From Candidatus Bathyarchaeota archaeon (lineage in GTDB: Archaea > Thermoproteota > Bathyarchaeia > Bathyarchaeales > DTEX01): a stretch of 56,330 nucleotides of DNA. The notes beneath the pieces are model-generated. The model searched no databases. It was given only the letters and a program-made list of their open reading frames with translations, and had not been told where the DNA came from. Position 1 is the stretch's first letter, and each line of letters starts with the position of its first letter. Shown here one piece after another: positions 43,163 through 53,438 of this stretch. The stretch lies in assembly GCA_018397065.1 (NCBI GenBank), contig JAGTRI010000006.1, positions 1-56,330 of the forward strand, written 5' to 3'. The position numbers were made by a program, and so were the translations under genes.

Positions 43163-43597
43163 GTGCCCAAAAAAGAAAAGGGTGAATCACATTCGAAACG
43201 TCCCATAAGCCGACGGAGTCCAAGCTGGTGTAAGTATACCTCTGAAGAAGTGGAGGCTTTAGTGATCAAGCTTGCGAGAGAAGGTAACCCTCCAAGCAGA
43301 ATAGGCGTGGTTCTTCGTGACCAATACGGGATTCCTTTAGTTAAGACAATTACGGGTAAGGGTATATTTGACATTTTACGTGAAAACAACTTGAACCCTT
43401 CAATTCCCGAAGACCTCGAGGTACTCTTGAAGAAGGCAGCTAACCTTCGAGCGCACCTTGAACGACACAAATCAGACACATTCAATAGACGCGCTATACA
43501 GGTAATTGAGTCAAAAATTCACAGCCTATCAAAATACTATAAAAGTAAAGGCGTCTTATCTGAAGATTGGAAATACGCTTATGAGCCTCTTAGTTGA
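43163..43597 (+). CDS. rps15: 30S ribosomal protein uS15
   Basis: 144 residues, GTG start. Archaeal type with N-terminal extension (PISRRSPSWCKYTSEEVEALVIKLAREG) and the uS15 core ending SKYYKSKGVLSEDWKY. A TATA (TTTTTAAATAT, near 43110-43120) precedes it. It heads the unit that continues into the DHH nuclease and pcc1. Confidence 0.95.
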   Translation: MPKKEKGESHSKRPISRRSPSWCKYTSEEVEALVIKLAREGNPPSRIGVVLRDQYGIPLVKTITGKGIFDILRENNLNPSIPEDLEVLLKKAANLRAHLERHKSDTFNRRAIQVIESKIHSLSKYYKSKGVLSEDWKYAYEPLS

Positions 43598-43617
43598 ACC
43601 ATGATTTGTGAACGGTC

Positions 43618-45075
43618 ATGGCAGCTTCTAAAGGTCAACTTAGACCTTTTTTAAACGAAATTCATAAAGCTGCCAACTACATTATGGAACATGTTGAGAA
43701 ACGACATTTAATTTCCGTAGTTTCACACATGGACGCAGACGGGATTTCAGCTGCTGGCATAATGGGCACATCACTTGCAAGAATGGGTGCAACTTTTCGC
43801 GTTCGGATAGAAAGATGGTTCGACAACAAGGTTGCTGAAACCATAGCCTCTGAGAAAAACGCTCTCACAATTTTGACCGATATGGGAAGCGGATACCTGG
43901 ACATTTTGAATGACAAGATGAAGGGGAAACCATTAATCATTCTTGACCATCACCAACCTAACGGCGAAGCAATTAAAGACTTTGTACACGTAAATCCTCA
44001 GCTCTTCGGATTTAATAGTTCACGTGACATCAGCGGATCAGGAATGGCGTATCTTACCGCAAAGGCTCTTTCAGAAGAAAACATGGACCTAGCATGCCTC
44101 GGAGTTGTTGGCGCTTTAGGAGATATGCAGGATAAAAACAAAGAAAGAAGTCTGGGAGGAGCCAACCAGATAGTCGTTGAAGACGCTGTAAAGTCTGGAA
44201 AAATGGAGACAGTGATTGACCTCATATTTTTTGGCAGAGAAACCCGTCCCATCCATAAGGCTTTAGCTTATACTACAACGCCTTTTATTCCAGGAATTAG
44301 CGGAGAAGAAGACAAAAGCTTAGATTTTCTTATGAGATTAGGCATAAAACTCAAAATCAATGAGAAATGGCGTGCATTAAGGGATCTTTCTCAAGAGGAG
44401 AAACGCCAGATTTTTTCATCTCTTTCTGACTACCTTCTTTCTAAGGGTTTAAAAAGCGATGTCGCAATGAGTCTCCTTGGAACGGTGTATATACTGACCA
44501 ACGAAGAACCTTGGACTCCACTTAGAGACGCAAGGGAGTTTGCTTTGCTGCTTAACTCAACAGGAAGGACGGGAAAGCCAGGCTTGGGAGTAGCGATCTG
44601 CATGGGTGACCGTGGAAGATGTCTCGAGGAAGCTAATAAAGCCCTAGATAAGTATAGACAGGCCATTTCAGAGATTTTAAGGTGGATAGACGATCATCCT
44701 GATTGGTTAGAAGAAAGGAAAAACATATATGTCTTTCATGGTGGAGAAACCGTTGACGAAAAGATGATTAGCGCGGTCTCTACGATTCTTATGACAAACG
44801 TGCCTAACATGAATAAGCCCGTAATTGCCTACGCCGTAATCCCTGAAGAGGGCATTCTTAAGATTTCTGCCCGTACAGTTGATGAGCTTACGTTTAAAGG
44901 ATTCAACATAGGCGAGGTCATGCGTGTATCCGCTGAAAAATTTAATGGCACAGGCGGAGGACATGACATTGCTGCTGGAGCACAAGTTCCGATGAAGTTC
45001 AGAGAAGAATTTCTGAAAACCATAGATGATCTCGTTGAAGACAATATAAAGAGGCTGGCGAAAAATGGAGGCTGA
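43618..45075 (+). CDS. DHH-family single-strand exonuclease (RecJ-like)
   Basis: 485 residues. Motif I VSHMDADGISAAGI, motif II LTDMGSGY, motif III ILDHHQPNG, then a DHHA1 domain with GGGHDIAAGAQV. This is the archaeal RecJ/GAN-type group, which includes nucleases that bind GINS and the replisome. Lies after rps15, as in many archaea, with pcc1 overlapping its end. Confidence 0.92.
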   Translation: MAASKGQLRPFLNEIHKAANYIMEHVEKRHLISVVSHMDADGISAAGIMGTSLARMGATFRVRIERWFDNKVAETIASEKNALTILTDMGSGYLDILNDKMKGKPLIILDHHQPNGEAIKDFVHVNPQLFGFNSSRDISGSGMAYLTAKALSEENMDLACLGVVGALGDMQDKNKERSLGGANQIVVEDAVKSGKMETVIDLIFFGRETRPIHKALAYTTTPFIPGISGEEDKSLDFLMRLGIKLKINEKWRALRDLSQEEKRQIFSSLSDYLLSKGLKSDVAMSLLGTVYILTNEEPWTPLRDAREFALLLNSTGRTGKPGLGVAICMGDRGRCLEEANKALDKYRQAISEILRWIDDHPDWLEERKNIYVFHGGETVDEKMISAVSTILMTNVPNMNKPVIAYAVIPEEGILKISARTVDELTFKGFNIGEVMRVSAEKFNGTGGGHDIAAGAQVPMKFREEFLKTIDDLVEDNIKRLAKNGG

Positions 45076-45316
45076 GATAAGGCTGGAATATAGTTCTTCT
45101 AATGAGGCAAAGGCTATCTCTGAGGCCATTTCGCCGGACAATATTGATGTGCCATCTTGTCTTTTGATTCAAACCTTTTGTTCGGATAACACCGTAATAA
45201 CCATAGTTAGATATGATGAAGACAACATTATGACTTTTCTTTCAACAATCGACGATATTTTAAGATGCGTGTCAACAGCAGAAAAGGCCATTGTCTCTGT
45301 AAAAAAGATGAAATAA
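45065..45316 (+). CDS. pcc1: Pcc1-family KEOPS subunit (copy 1)
   Basis: 83 residues overlapping the DHH gene by eleven bases. Small Pcc1 fold: IRLEYSSSNEAKAISEAISPDN, a middle strand, and the C-terminal helix FLSTIDDILRCVSTAEKAI. Pcc1 dimerises and bridges KEOPS units with Kae1. A second Pcc1-type gene occurs at 49508. Confidence 0.75.
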   Translation: MEAEIRLEYSSSNEAKAISEAISPDNIDVPSCLLIQTFCSDNTVITIVRYDEDNIMTFLSTIDDILRCVSTAEKAIVSVKKMK

Positions 45317-45464
45317 GTTACCTAATCGCTAAATTTATGTTTTCGCAGATGCTTATTCTATTCAAAAGATACCTTTATGCAGTTTAAACAAAAAAGTTTT
45401 TTAGTTTCGTCTATAACCTTTTGTGAGAGAAGATGCAAGATAGGATATGAAGAGGTGAATACGT

Positions 45465-46199
45465 TTGTCAGTGTTCGCTGTTCCAGGAGCATATGACCGC
45501 GCAATTACGGTGTTCTCGCCGGACGGACGGCTGTTTCAGGTTGAATATGCACTTGCAGCCGTGGATAGAGGCCCAACCATTGTGGGTATTTCGTGCTCAG
45601 AAGGGGTTGTTATTGGAGCAGAAGAAAAAATTGAATCAAAGCTTCAAGACCCAAATTTTAGTCAAAAAATTTATGCGGTTGATGAACACCTTGGTGCAGC
45701 GGTTGTAGGCATAAGCTCAGACGCAAGGATATTGATTGACGAGTCAAGAGTTTACTCGCAAAGTAATAGGCTGATGTATGATGAGCCCATCGACGTTGAA
45801 ATGGTTACGAAAAGAATTGGAGATCTAATGCAAATTTACACCCAACATGCAGGGGTTAGGCCATTCGGTGTTTCGATTATTTTTGGAGGCGTTGACAAAA
45901 CAGGAGCAAGACTTTTCGCTACGGATCCCATTGGCTCATACAGGTCATACAAAGCCCTAGCGATTGGTATTGGCAGAGAAACAGCTGAAAACATTCTCCG
46001 TGAAGAATACAACGAAAATCTAAGTTTAGATGATGCAATACGCTTGGCTGTTAAATGTCTTACGAGATCGTTGCAGGCGAGAGATGAACAGGCAAGAATA
46101 AAAATAGCCGTTATTCCAACAAAGACTAAAACATTTACGCTTTTATCAAATGAAGAAATAGAAAAATGCCAAGCCGAAGTGCTAGGCAGTGGAAAGTAA
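45465..46199 (+). CDS. psmA: 20S proteasome alpha subunit
   Basis: 244 residues, TTG start preceded by AGGTGA. The alpha signature YDRAITVFSPDGRLFQVEYALAAV is at the N-terminus, and GVRPFGVSIIFGG in the middle. Forms the outer gated rings of the proteasome. A TATA-like AGTTTAAAC near 45379-45388 starts the exosome/proteasome operon here. Confidence 0.96.
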   Translation: MSVFAVPGAYDRAITVFSPDGRLFQVEYALAAVDRGPTIVGISCSEGVVIGAEEKIESKLQDPNFSQKIYAVDEHLGAAVVGISSDARILIDESRVYSQSNRLMYDEPIDVEMVTKRIGDLMQIYTQHAGVRPFGVSIIFGGVDKTGARLFATDPIGSYRSYKALAIGIGRETAENILREEYNENLSLDDAIRLAVKCLTRSLQARDEQARIKIAVIPTKTKTFTLLSNEEIEKCQAEVLGSGK

Positions 46200-46888
46200 T
46201 GAGTAAGCCTTACACGATTGCGCGGATCAGTATTGATGGAAAAAACTATGAACTAATAGTGAAACCAGAACCAGCTTTAGAATACCACGAAGGAAAACCT
46301 GTAGGCTTATCAAGCGTTTTAGTTACAGAAACGGTCTTCAGCGACGCAAATAAGGGCTTAAAAGTTTCGGAAAAGGATCTTCAAACTGCCTTCGCTACAA
46401 CGGATATTCAAAAAATTGCAAGTATAATTTTGAAAAAAGGCACCCTTCAATTAACTGCTGAACAGAGAAAAAGGATGGTTGAGGAAAAAAAGAAGCAGAT
46501 AGTTGCCTTCATTTCTCGGCAGGCCGTTGACCCTAGAACTAAGCTTCCTCATCCTCCTGCAAGAATAGAACAAGCCTTAGAACAGGTTCATTTTTCTGTG
46601 GACCCGTTTGGAAGTGTTGAGGAGCAGGCAAACGAAGCTATTAAGGTTTTACGTTCAATTTTGCCCCTAAGTATCGAAAAAATCTCGGTTAATGTCAGGA
46701 TTCCAGCTCAGTACGTGGGAAAAGCTTATGGAGCTGTGAAGTCGTTTGGAACAATTAAGAGCGAGTCGTGGCGGGCTGATGGGTCGTGGACAGCGGTTGT
46801 TGAGATGGTTGCCGGATTTTATGCACCCTTATTGGAGAAGCTTGGCGATTTAACCAAAGGTAACGCTGAGGCGGAGATTATAAAATAG
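46199..46888 (+). CDS. Ribosome maturation factor SBDS/Sdo1
   Basis: 229 residues from ATG 46199, sharing one base with the psmA stop (TAATG). Three-domain SBDS: KNYELIVKPEPALEYHEGK, KKGTLQLTAEQRKRMVEEKKKQIVAFI and PAQYVGKAYGAVKSFGTIKSESW. Works with the EF-2-like GTPase to release aIF6 from the 50S subunit; aIF6 begins at the right edge of this window. Confidence 0.95.
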   Translation: MSKPYTIARISIDGKNYELIVKPEPALEYHEGKPVGLSSVLVTETVFSDANKGLKVSEKDLQTAFATTDIQKIASIILKKGTLQLTAEQRKRMVEEKKKQIVAFISRQAVDPRTKLPHPPARIEQALEQVHFSVDPFGSVEEQANEAIKVLRSILPLSIEKISVNVRIPAQYVGKAYGAVKSFGTIKSESWRADGSWTAVVEMVAGFYAPLLEKLGDLTKGNAEAEIIK

Positions 46889-46907
46889 GAAACTGTGGGT
46901 GGTTTGA

Positions 46908-47603
46908 TTGCCCTTTTTGTTTGAAAATAGACAAATTGTTACACCAGGCGATTTACTGGCGGAGGGAGATTACCTCGCTGGATTTAACACGTACAAGCGT
47001 GACTCGAAGATTTATGCAAGTAGACTTGGTTTAGTTGAGTATAAAGGACGAAAAATCGATGTTGTCGCACTAAACACGTTCTATATTCCGTCAGTCGGAG
47101 ACCTTGTTATTGGCAAGATTGTTGAGTCGAATCTTCACGGTTGGACTGTTGACATTAATTCGCCTTATCCTGCCATTTTGAGAACCTCTGAAGCTTTAAA
47201 CCGGCCCTTTAAGCCGCAAAGAGATGATCTTTCAGAGTTTCTAGATGTCGACGACTTGATACTTGCTAAGGTGATTTCGTTTGACCGAACACGCGATCCA
47301 AACCTTACAATACGCGAGCCAGATCTTGGAAAAATCAAGTATGGCCAAATTGTGAAGGTTTCGCCAGCCAAGATTCCTAGGATAATTGGAAGAAAGGGTT
47401 CAATGATAGGTATGTTGAAAAAGGAGACAAGGTGCAACATAACTGTTGGCCAAAATGGATTAGTTCTTGTGTCTGGGAGAAATCGTGAAGATGAAAGAAT
47501 AGCGATAATGGCTATTAAGAAAATTGAGGAGGAAGCCCACACCACGGGACTAACGGATCGAATAACTGAAATGGTAAGAAAAGAAAGAGGTGAAGTTACA
47601 TAA
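46908..47603 (+). CDS. rrp4: Exosome RNA-binding subunit Rrp4
   Basis: 231 residues, TTG start. S1 domain ([26 protein letters not shown]) and a KH domain with [18 protein letters not shown]. Forms the cap on the RNase PH ring. Its stop overlaps the rrp41 ATG. Confidence 0.95.
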   Translation: MPFLFENRQIVTPGDLLAEGDYLAGFNTYKRDSKIYASRLGLVEYKGRKIDVVALNTFYIPSVGDLVIGKIVESNLHGWTVDINSPYPAILRTSEALNRPFKPQRDDLSEFLDVDDLILAKVISFDRTRDPNLTIREPDLGKIKYGQIVKVSPAKIPRIIGRKGSMIGMLKKETRCNITVGQNGLVLVSGRNREDERIAIMAIKKIEEEAHTTGLTDRITEMVRKERGEVT

Positions 47604-48349
47604 TGACAGAAAAAATTGTTTTAGTTAATGAAGATGGAATTAGGACGGACGGAAGAAAACTGTCTGAACTTAGACCCATAAAATTAGAGGTAGGCATCCT
47701 AAGCAACGCAGATGGGTCAGCGTACATCGAACAGGGAAAAAACAAGATATTAGCAGCTGTATATGGACCCAGGGAAGTGCATCCGAGACATATGGCACTT
47801 CCAGACAGAGCGCTACTTCGATGCAGATATCACATGGCTCCGTTTTCTGTAGAGGAAAGAAAATCGCCGGCGCCATCAAGACGCGAGGTAGAGCTGTCAA
47901 AAGTCATAAGAGAAGCCTTTGAACCAGCCATTTTCCTTGAAAAATTTCCAAGAACGTCAATAGACCTTTTCATCGAGGTTCTGCAAGCTGATGGGGGAAC
48001 CAGATGCGCTGGAGTAACTGTGGCCTCTTTAGCGTTAGCGGACGCAGGCATACCGATGAAGGATTTAATTGTGGCTTGTGCAGCTGGAAAAGCAGGAGGA
48101 CACTTAGTGTTAGACCTGAATGACATTGAAGACAAGGAAGGTGAGGCAGACATTCCCGTTGCCTACATGCCTAGTTTCAACGCTGTTTCTTTGCTTCAGA
48201 TGGATGGACTTTTGACGATTGAGGAGTTTCAGCAAGCAATCAACCTTGCCTTAGAGGGTTGCAAACAGATTTATGCTCTTCAAAAAGAAGCTTTAAAGGC
48301 AAAGTATCAAGCAATAAAGGAGTCCACGGAGGTAACAGAAGAAGAATGA
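47603..48349 (+). CDS. rrp41: Exosome catalytic subunit Rrp41
   Basis: 248 residues. RNase PH fold with [56 protein letters not shown] and the catalytic-Asp segment [11 protein letters not shown]. Performs phosphorolytic 3'-5' RNA decay and tailing in the Rrp41/Rrp42 hexamer. Confidence 0.97.
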   Translation: MTEKIVLVNEDGIRTDGRKLSELRPIKLEVGILSNADGSAYIEQGKNKILAAVYGPREVHPRHMALPDRALLRCRYHMAPFSVEERKSPAPSRREVELSKVIREAFEPAIFLEKFPRTSIDLFIEVLQADGGTRCAGVTVASLALADAGIPMKDLIVACAAGKAGGHLVLDLNDIEDKEGEADIPVAYMPSFNAVSLLQMDGLLTIEEFQQAINLALEGCKQIYALQKEALKAKYQAIKESTEVTEEE

Positions 48350-49143
48350 CGTCTGTTATGGTTTCCCGTATAAGACGGCAACAAATTGCGCAGCTGATTG
48401 CGGATGGAAAGAGACTGGATGGAAGAGGACTAAAAGATTATCGTTCTATTCAAATAGAGTCGGGCATTATTGGGAAAGCCGAAGGCTCAGCTAGAGTTCG
48501 ACTTGGTAAAACCGAGGTTATGGTTGGAGTAAAAATTGACGTAGGTGAACCTTTTTCTGATAGACCTAATGAAGGCGTTTTGACAACGAACGCGGAGTTT
48601 GTTCCTTTGGCTTCACCTGAGTTTGAAGCAGGACCTCCAGGCGAAGAATCCATGGAGCTTGCAAGAGTCGTCGACAGAGGTATCCGCGAGTCTAAAGCTA
48701 TTGAACTTGAAAAACTATGCATAATTCCTGGAAAGAAGGTTTTCGTAATTTTTGTAGACGTCTATGTATTGAACCATGACGGCAACCTTATAGACGCCTC
48801 AACCTTAGCTTCGATTGTAGCCTTAATGAATACCAAAATCTTCAAATACGAAATTAAGGACGGAGAGATTGAAAAGAAACCAGGCTTCTCACCATTACCT
48901 TTAAGAGACATTCCGATATCAGTCACCTTGGCGTCGATAAATGGTATACTTGTTGTAGACCCTTGGCTTGACGAAGAAGAGGTCATGGATGCCCGTCTAA
49001 CGATAGCTTTCAGCAAGGATGGAAGAATATGCGCGATACAGAAAGGCGGATCTGGAACCTTATCTCCTCAACAAATAATTGAGGCTGCAAACATCGCGAA
49101 AGAAAAATCGGAAGAAATAAGAGAAATAGTGGTGAAAAGCTAA
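48346..49143 (+). CDS. rrp42: Exosome non-catalytic subunit Rrp42
   Basis: 265 residues from ATG 48346 (ATGA overlap with rrp41); the open frame upstream lies inside rrp41. [33 protein letters not shown] and [23 protein letters not shown] are typical. Structural partner of Rrp41 in the hexameric ring. Confidence 0.96.
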   Translation: MTSVMVSRIRRQQIAQLIADGKRLDGRGLKDYRSIQIESGIIGKAEGSARVRLGKTEVMVGVKIDVGEPFSDRPNEGVLTTNAEFVPLASPEFEAGPPGEESMELARVVDRGIRESKAIELEKLCIIPGKKVFVIFVDVYVLNHDGNLIDASTLASIVALMNTKIFKYEIKDGEIEKKPGFSPLPLRDIPISVTLASINGILVVDPWLDEEEVMDARLTIAFSKDGRICAIQKGGSGTLSPQQIIEAANIAKEKSEEIREIVVKS

Positions 49144-49406
49144 TGTCCCTTAAAAGAAGAAAGGAAAAAGGGCCTATTGGTGGACTCGGCGTAAGATACG
49201 GAGTTAGAGCTAAAAAAAGATACAGCGAGGTCCTAATTGAAAAAAGTAGGAGGCACTCTTGCCCGCAATGCAGCTCAAACTCGGTTCGCAGAGAAAGTGT
49301 AGGTATTTGGATCTGCAGAAAATGCGGTTTCAAATTTTCTGGAGGAGCCTACACTCCAGTTACTAAGATAGGAGACACTGCTGAACGGTCAACCCGAACA
49401 GAGTAA
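49143..49406 (+). CDS. rpl37ae: 50S ribosomal protein eL43 (L37Ae)
   Basis: 87 residues, TAATG overlap with rrp42. RYGVRAKKRYSEVLIEKSRRHSCPQCSSNSVRRESVGIWICRKCGFKFSGGAYTP in pieces contains the C-x2-C...C-x2-C zinc ribbon. rpoP, which often follows in this operon, is not in the 101-base gap. Confidence 0.95.
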   Translation: MSLKRRKEKGPIGGLGVRYGVRAKKRYSEVLIEKSRRHSCPQCSSNSVRRESVGIWICRKCGFKFSGGAYTPVTKIGDTAERSTRTE

Positions 49407-49507
49407 AAATCTAAGCGCGTAATTTTCGGTTTATAACGGGCAATTATAAATGCCAAAAACTGACGTAAAAAGGGTTTTGTCTACATTTAATTGGGTCGTG
49501 TGCTTAG

Positions 49508-49762
49508 ATGTCAAAAAAGGCTTCAGCAACATTAAAGTTGGCTTTACGTTCAGAAAAGGCCTCCGAAGCAATTAAGGCGGCTCTTGAACCAGAAACAAAG
49601 GCTTCCGTTACCGCCCGTTCAAGGGTTAAGATTGTCAAAGAAGGAAAAAATATCACGCTGTTCTTTGATGCTAGCGATACAACGGCTCTCAGAGCCTCAA
49701 TGAACTCTTACTTAAACTGGCTACGTCTTCTAAAGGAACTCTACAATTCGCTTAACGCATAA
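49508..49762 (+). CDS. Pcc1-family KEOPS subunit (copy 2, possible Pcc2)
   Basis: 84 residues. ATLKLALRSEKASEAIKAALEPETKA, RVKIVKEGKNITLFFDASDTTALRASMNSYLNWLRLL shows the Pcc1 fold with an intact ASDT...LRAS...NS..W pattern, arguably a better match to canonical Pcc1 than the copy at 45065. It lies at the end of the exosome operon, its standard archaeal place. One of the two copies could be the paralogous KEOPS subunit described as Pcc2; which is which cannot be decided here. Confidence 0.85.
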   Translation: MSKKASATLKLALRSEKASEAIKAALEPETKASVTARSRVKIVKEGKNITLFFDASDTTALRASMNSYLNWLRLLKELYNSLNA

Positions 49763-49766
49763 TTTT

Positions 49767-51629
49767 TTATGGAAATCCGCGTGGAACCATTCTGGGCATT
49801 GTTTGTGTTTCCGCTTGTTTTTCTGTTTCAGGTTCTCTGAACTGCATGTCGTACAGATGGCGGTACAAGCCCTTCTTTCTCATTAGTTGCCTATGTGTTC
49901 CTTCTTCAACTATTCTTCCGTTGTCGACGACGAAGATTCGGTCAGCGTTCCTAACCGTGGAAAGCCTATGGGCAATAATGATGGACGTTCGGTTCTTTAA
50001 CAGGATCTTCATTGCCTTCCTTATAAGAAGGTCTGTGTAAGGATCGATGCTTGAGGTTGCCTCATCCAGAATTAGGATTGCTGGATTTCTGAGAAGCGCA
50101 CGGGCAAACGAGATAAGCTGTTTTTGTCCAACTGAAAGTCCAGCGCCTCTTTCGCCAATTTCCGTGTTATACCCGTTAGGTAGCTTTGAGATGAACTCGT
50201 GGGCGCCAACAGTTTTTGCAGCATTTATAACTTCTTCGTCTGTTGCCTCTAATTTTCCATACCTAATGTTTTCCATTATTGTGCCAGTGAAAAGGAAAGA
50301 TTCCTGCAGGACGATGCCCATCTGGCTGCGAAGAGACTTCTGTGAAATTTGTCTAATGTCTTTGCCGTCTATTGTTATTGTTCCAGACTGAGGCTCGTAG
50401 AATCTGCTGATCAGCTTGATTATTGTGCTTTTTCCTGCACCTGTAGGTCCAACAAGCGCTAATGTTTCTTTAGGTTTTATGCGGAAACTGACATTGTGGA
50501 GAACGGGGTGTTCTGGAACGTAGCCGAATGTTACGTCATTAAACGCTATCTCGCCCTTTATTGACTGCAGCTCCAAAGCGTTCTCAGCGTCTTTTATTTC
50601 CGGCTGTTTATCAATTAAGTCAAATATTCGTTCAGCAGCTGCCAGTGCACCTTCAACGACATTATAGAAGTTCGTCAAGTCAAATATGGGACCGAAAAAC
50701 CTACTTACGTATAACGTAAAGGTCATTAGCACCCCAATCGCGTTAGCTATCGTGCCAAGAGAACCGTTTAAAGCCAGCATTCCACCGTAAAGGATGACTA
50801 TGCCTGTTCCTAATGCTTGAATAAATTGTATCGTCGGAAAGAAAGTTCCCCAAACAATGTTCGCCTGAAAGTTAGCTTGAAATTCCTGCTGATTAACTCT
50901 CGTAAAGTCCCTTATAGTGTCATTTTCCTTAGTGAAAGATTTTATTTCCCTTATGCCCGAAATTCCCTCTTGAAGTTTCGAAGTCACGCCTGATATTGTT
51001 TGCCTAGTGGCTCTAAAGGTTGCGCGGAACCTCGAATTGAAAGCAAGTGCTGTTGCAATCAACATTGGGACAACGATGAGAGATACTAAGGTTAGCTCTA
51101 GGTTTATCATGAACATGACGACGATCGTTAAACTCATACTTATGACGTCGCTGAGAACCATAACTATACCAGACGTGAAGGCTTGACCTATGCTGTCAGT
51201 GTCATTTGTAACTACGGAAATTATGTCTCCACTGACTGCCCTGTCGAAGAAACTGAAGGAAAGCCTTTGAAGATGAGCAAACAGGTCTGAACGCATTTTG
51301 TAAAGCATATTTTCGCCGATTGTACCAATGTTGTAGGTTCGAACTGCTTCTGAAATCCAATTTATGATCAAAATCCCGATGTAGGCAAGAACTATGAGTT
51401 GAAGTCCAGAATAATCAGATGTCAAAATGTAGCGACCAATTATTTCCATGCCTAACAGGTACGGACCAATTACACCAGTTACGGAAGACACGACAATTGT
51501 CAGGGCAACAATTAATAAATGCTTCTTAAAGGGCAAAAAGTACTTGAGCAACCTTGAAATCAAGACTCTGCTTGAAGTTTTCCTTTCGGTTCGTTCAAAT
51601 TCAAACCCATGCCAATGATGGAACCCCAT
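49767..51629 (-). CDS. ABC exporter half with consensus Walker B (subunit 2)
   Basis: 620 residues, type IV exporter half: six transmembrane helices (about 30-330), then an NBD with Walker A GPTGAGKSTI, signature LSVGQKQ, Walker B ILILDEATSSID with catalytic Glu, and switch His in IAHRLST. The signature deviates from LSGGQ. Paired directly downstream of the other half; together they form a heterodimeric exporter, probably for lipids or drugs. Starts immediately after the stop of its partner. Confidence 0.93.
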   Translation of the reverse strand: MGFHHWHGFEFERTERKTSSRVLISRLLKYFLPFKKHLLIVALTIVVSSVTGVIGPYLLGMEIIGRYILTSDYSGLQLIVLAYIGILIINWISEAVRTYNIGTIGENMLYKMRSDLFAHLQRLSFSFFDRAVSGDIISVVTNDTDSIGQAFTSGIVMVLSDVISMSLTIVVMFMINLELTLVSLIVVPMLIATALAFNSRFRATFRATRQTISGVTSKLQEGISGIREIKSFTKENDTIRDFTRVNQQEFQANFQANIVWGTFFPTIQFIQALGTGIVILYGGMLALNGSLGTIANAIGVLMTFTLYVSRFFGPIFDLTNFYNVVEGALAAAERIFDLIDKQPEIKDAENALELQSIKGEIAFNDVTFGYVPEHPVLHNVSFRIKPKETLALVGPTGAGKSTIIKLISRFYEPQSGTITIDGKDIRQISQKSLRSQMGIVLQESFLFTGTIMENIRYGKLEATDEEVINAAKTVGAHEFISKLPNGYNTEIGERGAGLSVGQKQLISFARALLRNPAILILDEATSSIDPYTDLLIRKAMKILLKNRTSIIIAHRLSTVRNADRIFVVDNGRIVEEGTHRQLMRKKGLYRHLYDMQFREPETEKQAETQTMPRMVPRGFP

Positions 51630-53438
51630 TTATGACTCCTCCCTTTTCCGATTTCGAGAATTTGATCGTTCACTTTGCGGTTTAAGAACCTCTTTTTGAG
51701 CCTCATACAATGTTTCATAAATCTTGTAGTACGCGCCTTTTTTGGCCATCAAGGTTTCGTGGTCTCCCTCTTCAACGATTTTCCCGTCGTCAAGAACAAT
51801 TATTTTATCCGCGTTTCGGATGGTTGAAAGCCGCTGCGTAATAACAAACGTCGTTCGATTCTTCAAAAGCGCACTTAAGGCTTGCTGAATTTCGTACTCC
51901 GTATCCACATCGACGCTGGATGTTGAATCGTCCAAGATCAAAATTCTCGGATCCGTAAGCAAAGCTCGAGCTATGGCGATTCTTTGCTGTTGCCCACCGG
52001 ACAAAGTTAAGCCTCGTTCACCAATAACTGTGTCGTACCCCTTAGGAAACGTCATGATAAAATCGTGAGCTTTAGCTATCTTTGCGACTCTCTGGACGTC
52101 CTCCATTGTTGCATTCGGCACGCCATACGCAATGTTTTCCTTAACTGTCATGTTAAACAAGAAAGTTTCCTGCGAAACGATGCCTATTTGTTTTCTGAGG
52201 CTCTCAACCTTAACGTCCCTAATGTCATATCCATCAACAAGGATTCTTCCGGAAGTCACATCGTAGAATCTAGGAAGCAGCCTAATAATTGTGCTTTTAC
52301 CCGATCCTGTAGGTCCCAAAAGCGCAACTGTTTCACCAGGCTTAGCCTCAATGTTTATGTTATTCAATATCAGCTTGTCCTTGTCGTAACCGAACGAAAC
52401 ATTTTCAAAAACAACGTGTCCCTTAATCGGTGGCAACGTAATTGCATTGGGCTTGTCCCTAATTTCTGGAACAGCGTTGATTATTTCAAAGACTCTTTCA
52501 GCAGCAGCCGCCATCGTCTGGTAACCTGATAAAATCATCCCTAACATTCCAATGGGTCTCATCAACATTGAAAGGTAAGTGCTGAACACGAAAAGCTGGT
52601 CTATAGTAAACTGGTTTTGAATTATCTGAATCCCACCAGCCCAAAATATCGAGATTGTGGCTAACCCAAAAATGAATGACTGCAGCGGTTGGTAAACAGT
52701 TTGAGTTTTCACAGCTTCCTTCATTTTCTTGAAGTAGTCCGTATTCGGCTTGTTAAACTTCTGTTCCTCATATTCTTCTCTGGCGAATGATCGAACTACC
52801 CTTATTCCTGTAATGTTTTCCCACAGTACAGAGGTCAATGTGCCGTAATGATCTCTTGCAGTTTGCATAATAGGCCTAATTTTTTTCCCAAACAAGATGT
52901 TCACTAGCAAGAGTACTGGAACAATTGCAAAAGCCAATAATGAAAGGTCTCGATGAATGATAATCATTGAAGTTATTACGCCCCCAAGCAAAAACAGCGA
53001 GTCAATCAGCATTCGCAGCTGGAATCCAAGAAACCCTCTTATCCTCTCAACGTCAGTGGTCGCTCTAGACATAAGTTGGCCTGTTTTCATCTTATCAAAA
53101 AACCCGAATGACTGCCTCTGGATGGATTTAAAAACGTCGTTCCGAATGTCAAAAACAGCTTTCTGTGTGAAGTAGCCGTATGAAGCTGAACGGATTATGG
53201 AAAGAATGCCAGAGGCACCAGTTAGAACTAAAATTTGGATTACAAGCCACTGCAACATCCCGTAATTTCCCATCACAAGTATCTCTCTGACGGCCTGACC
53301 GGATAATGTTGGGATGTAAACGTTAATGTAAGTGGTAAAAACCGTGACAATTGTGCTTATGACAAACCAGTGAATGTTTCTTAGAATGTACCTTAAAAGT
53401 TCTTTAAACAAAGACAAGCATTCTTTCCTCCATACCAT
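51630..53438 (-). CDS. ABC exporter half with degenerate ATP site (subunit 1)
   Basis: About 602 residues, ATG at 53438 overlapping the ArsR stop (TGATG). Six-helix membrane domain, then an NBD: Walker A GPTGSGKSTI, signature LSGGQQQR (consensus), Walker B ILILDDSTSSVD, where Asp replaces the catalytic Glu, and ITQRLST, where Gln replaces the switch His. These losses, together with the partner's altered signature, make one ATP site degenerate, as in TM287/288-like exporters. Confidence 0.93.
   Translation of the reverse strand: MVWRKECLSLFKELLRYILRNIHWFVISTIVTVFTTYINVYIPTLSGQAVREILVMGNYGMLQWLVIQILVLTGASGILSIIRSASYGYFTQKAVFDIRNDVFKSIQRQSFGFFDKMKTGQLMSRATTDVERIRGFLGFQLRMLIDSLFLLGGVITSMIIIHRDLSLLAFAIVPVLLLVNILFGKKIRPIMQTARDHYGTLTSVLWENITGIRVVRSFAREEYEEQKFNKPNTDYFKKMKEAVKTQTVYQPLQSFIFGLATISIFWAGGIQIIQNQFTIDQLFVFSTYLSMLMRPIGMLGMILSGYQTMAAAAERVFEIINAVPEIRDKPNAITLPPIKGHVVFENVSFGYDKDKLILNNINIEAKPGETVALLGPTGSGKSTIIRLLPRFYDVTSGRILVDGYDIRDVKVESLRKQIGIVSQETFLFNMTVKENIAYGVPNATMEDVQRVAKIAKAHDFIMTFPKGYDTVIGERGLTLSGGQQQRIAIARALLTDPRILILDDSTSSVDVDTEYEIQQALSALLKNRTTFVITQRLSTIRNADKIIVLDDGKIVEEGDHETLMAKKGAYYKIYETLYEAQKEVLKPQSERSNSRNRKREES

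Noticed and set aside
49407-49507. rpoP gene expected between eL43 and the Pcc1 gene
   Set aside because: The 101-base gap is too short and shows no zinc-ribbon frame.
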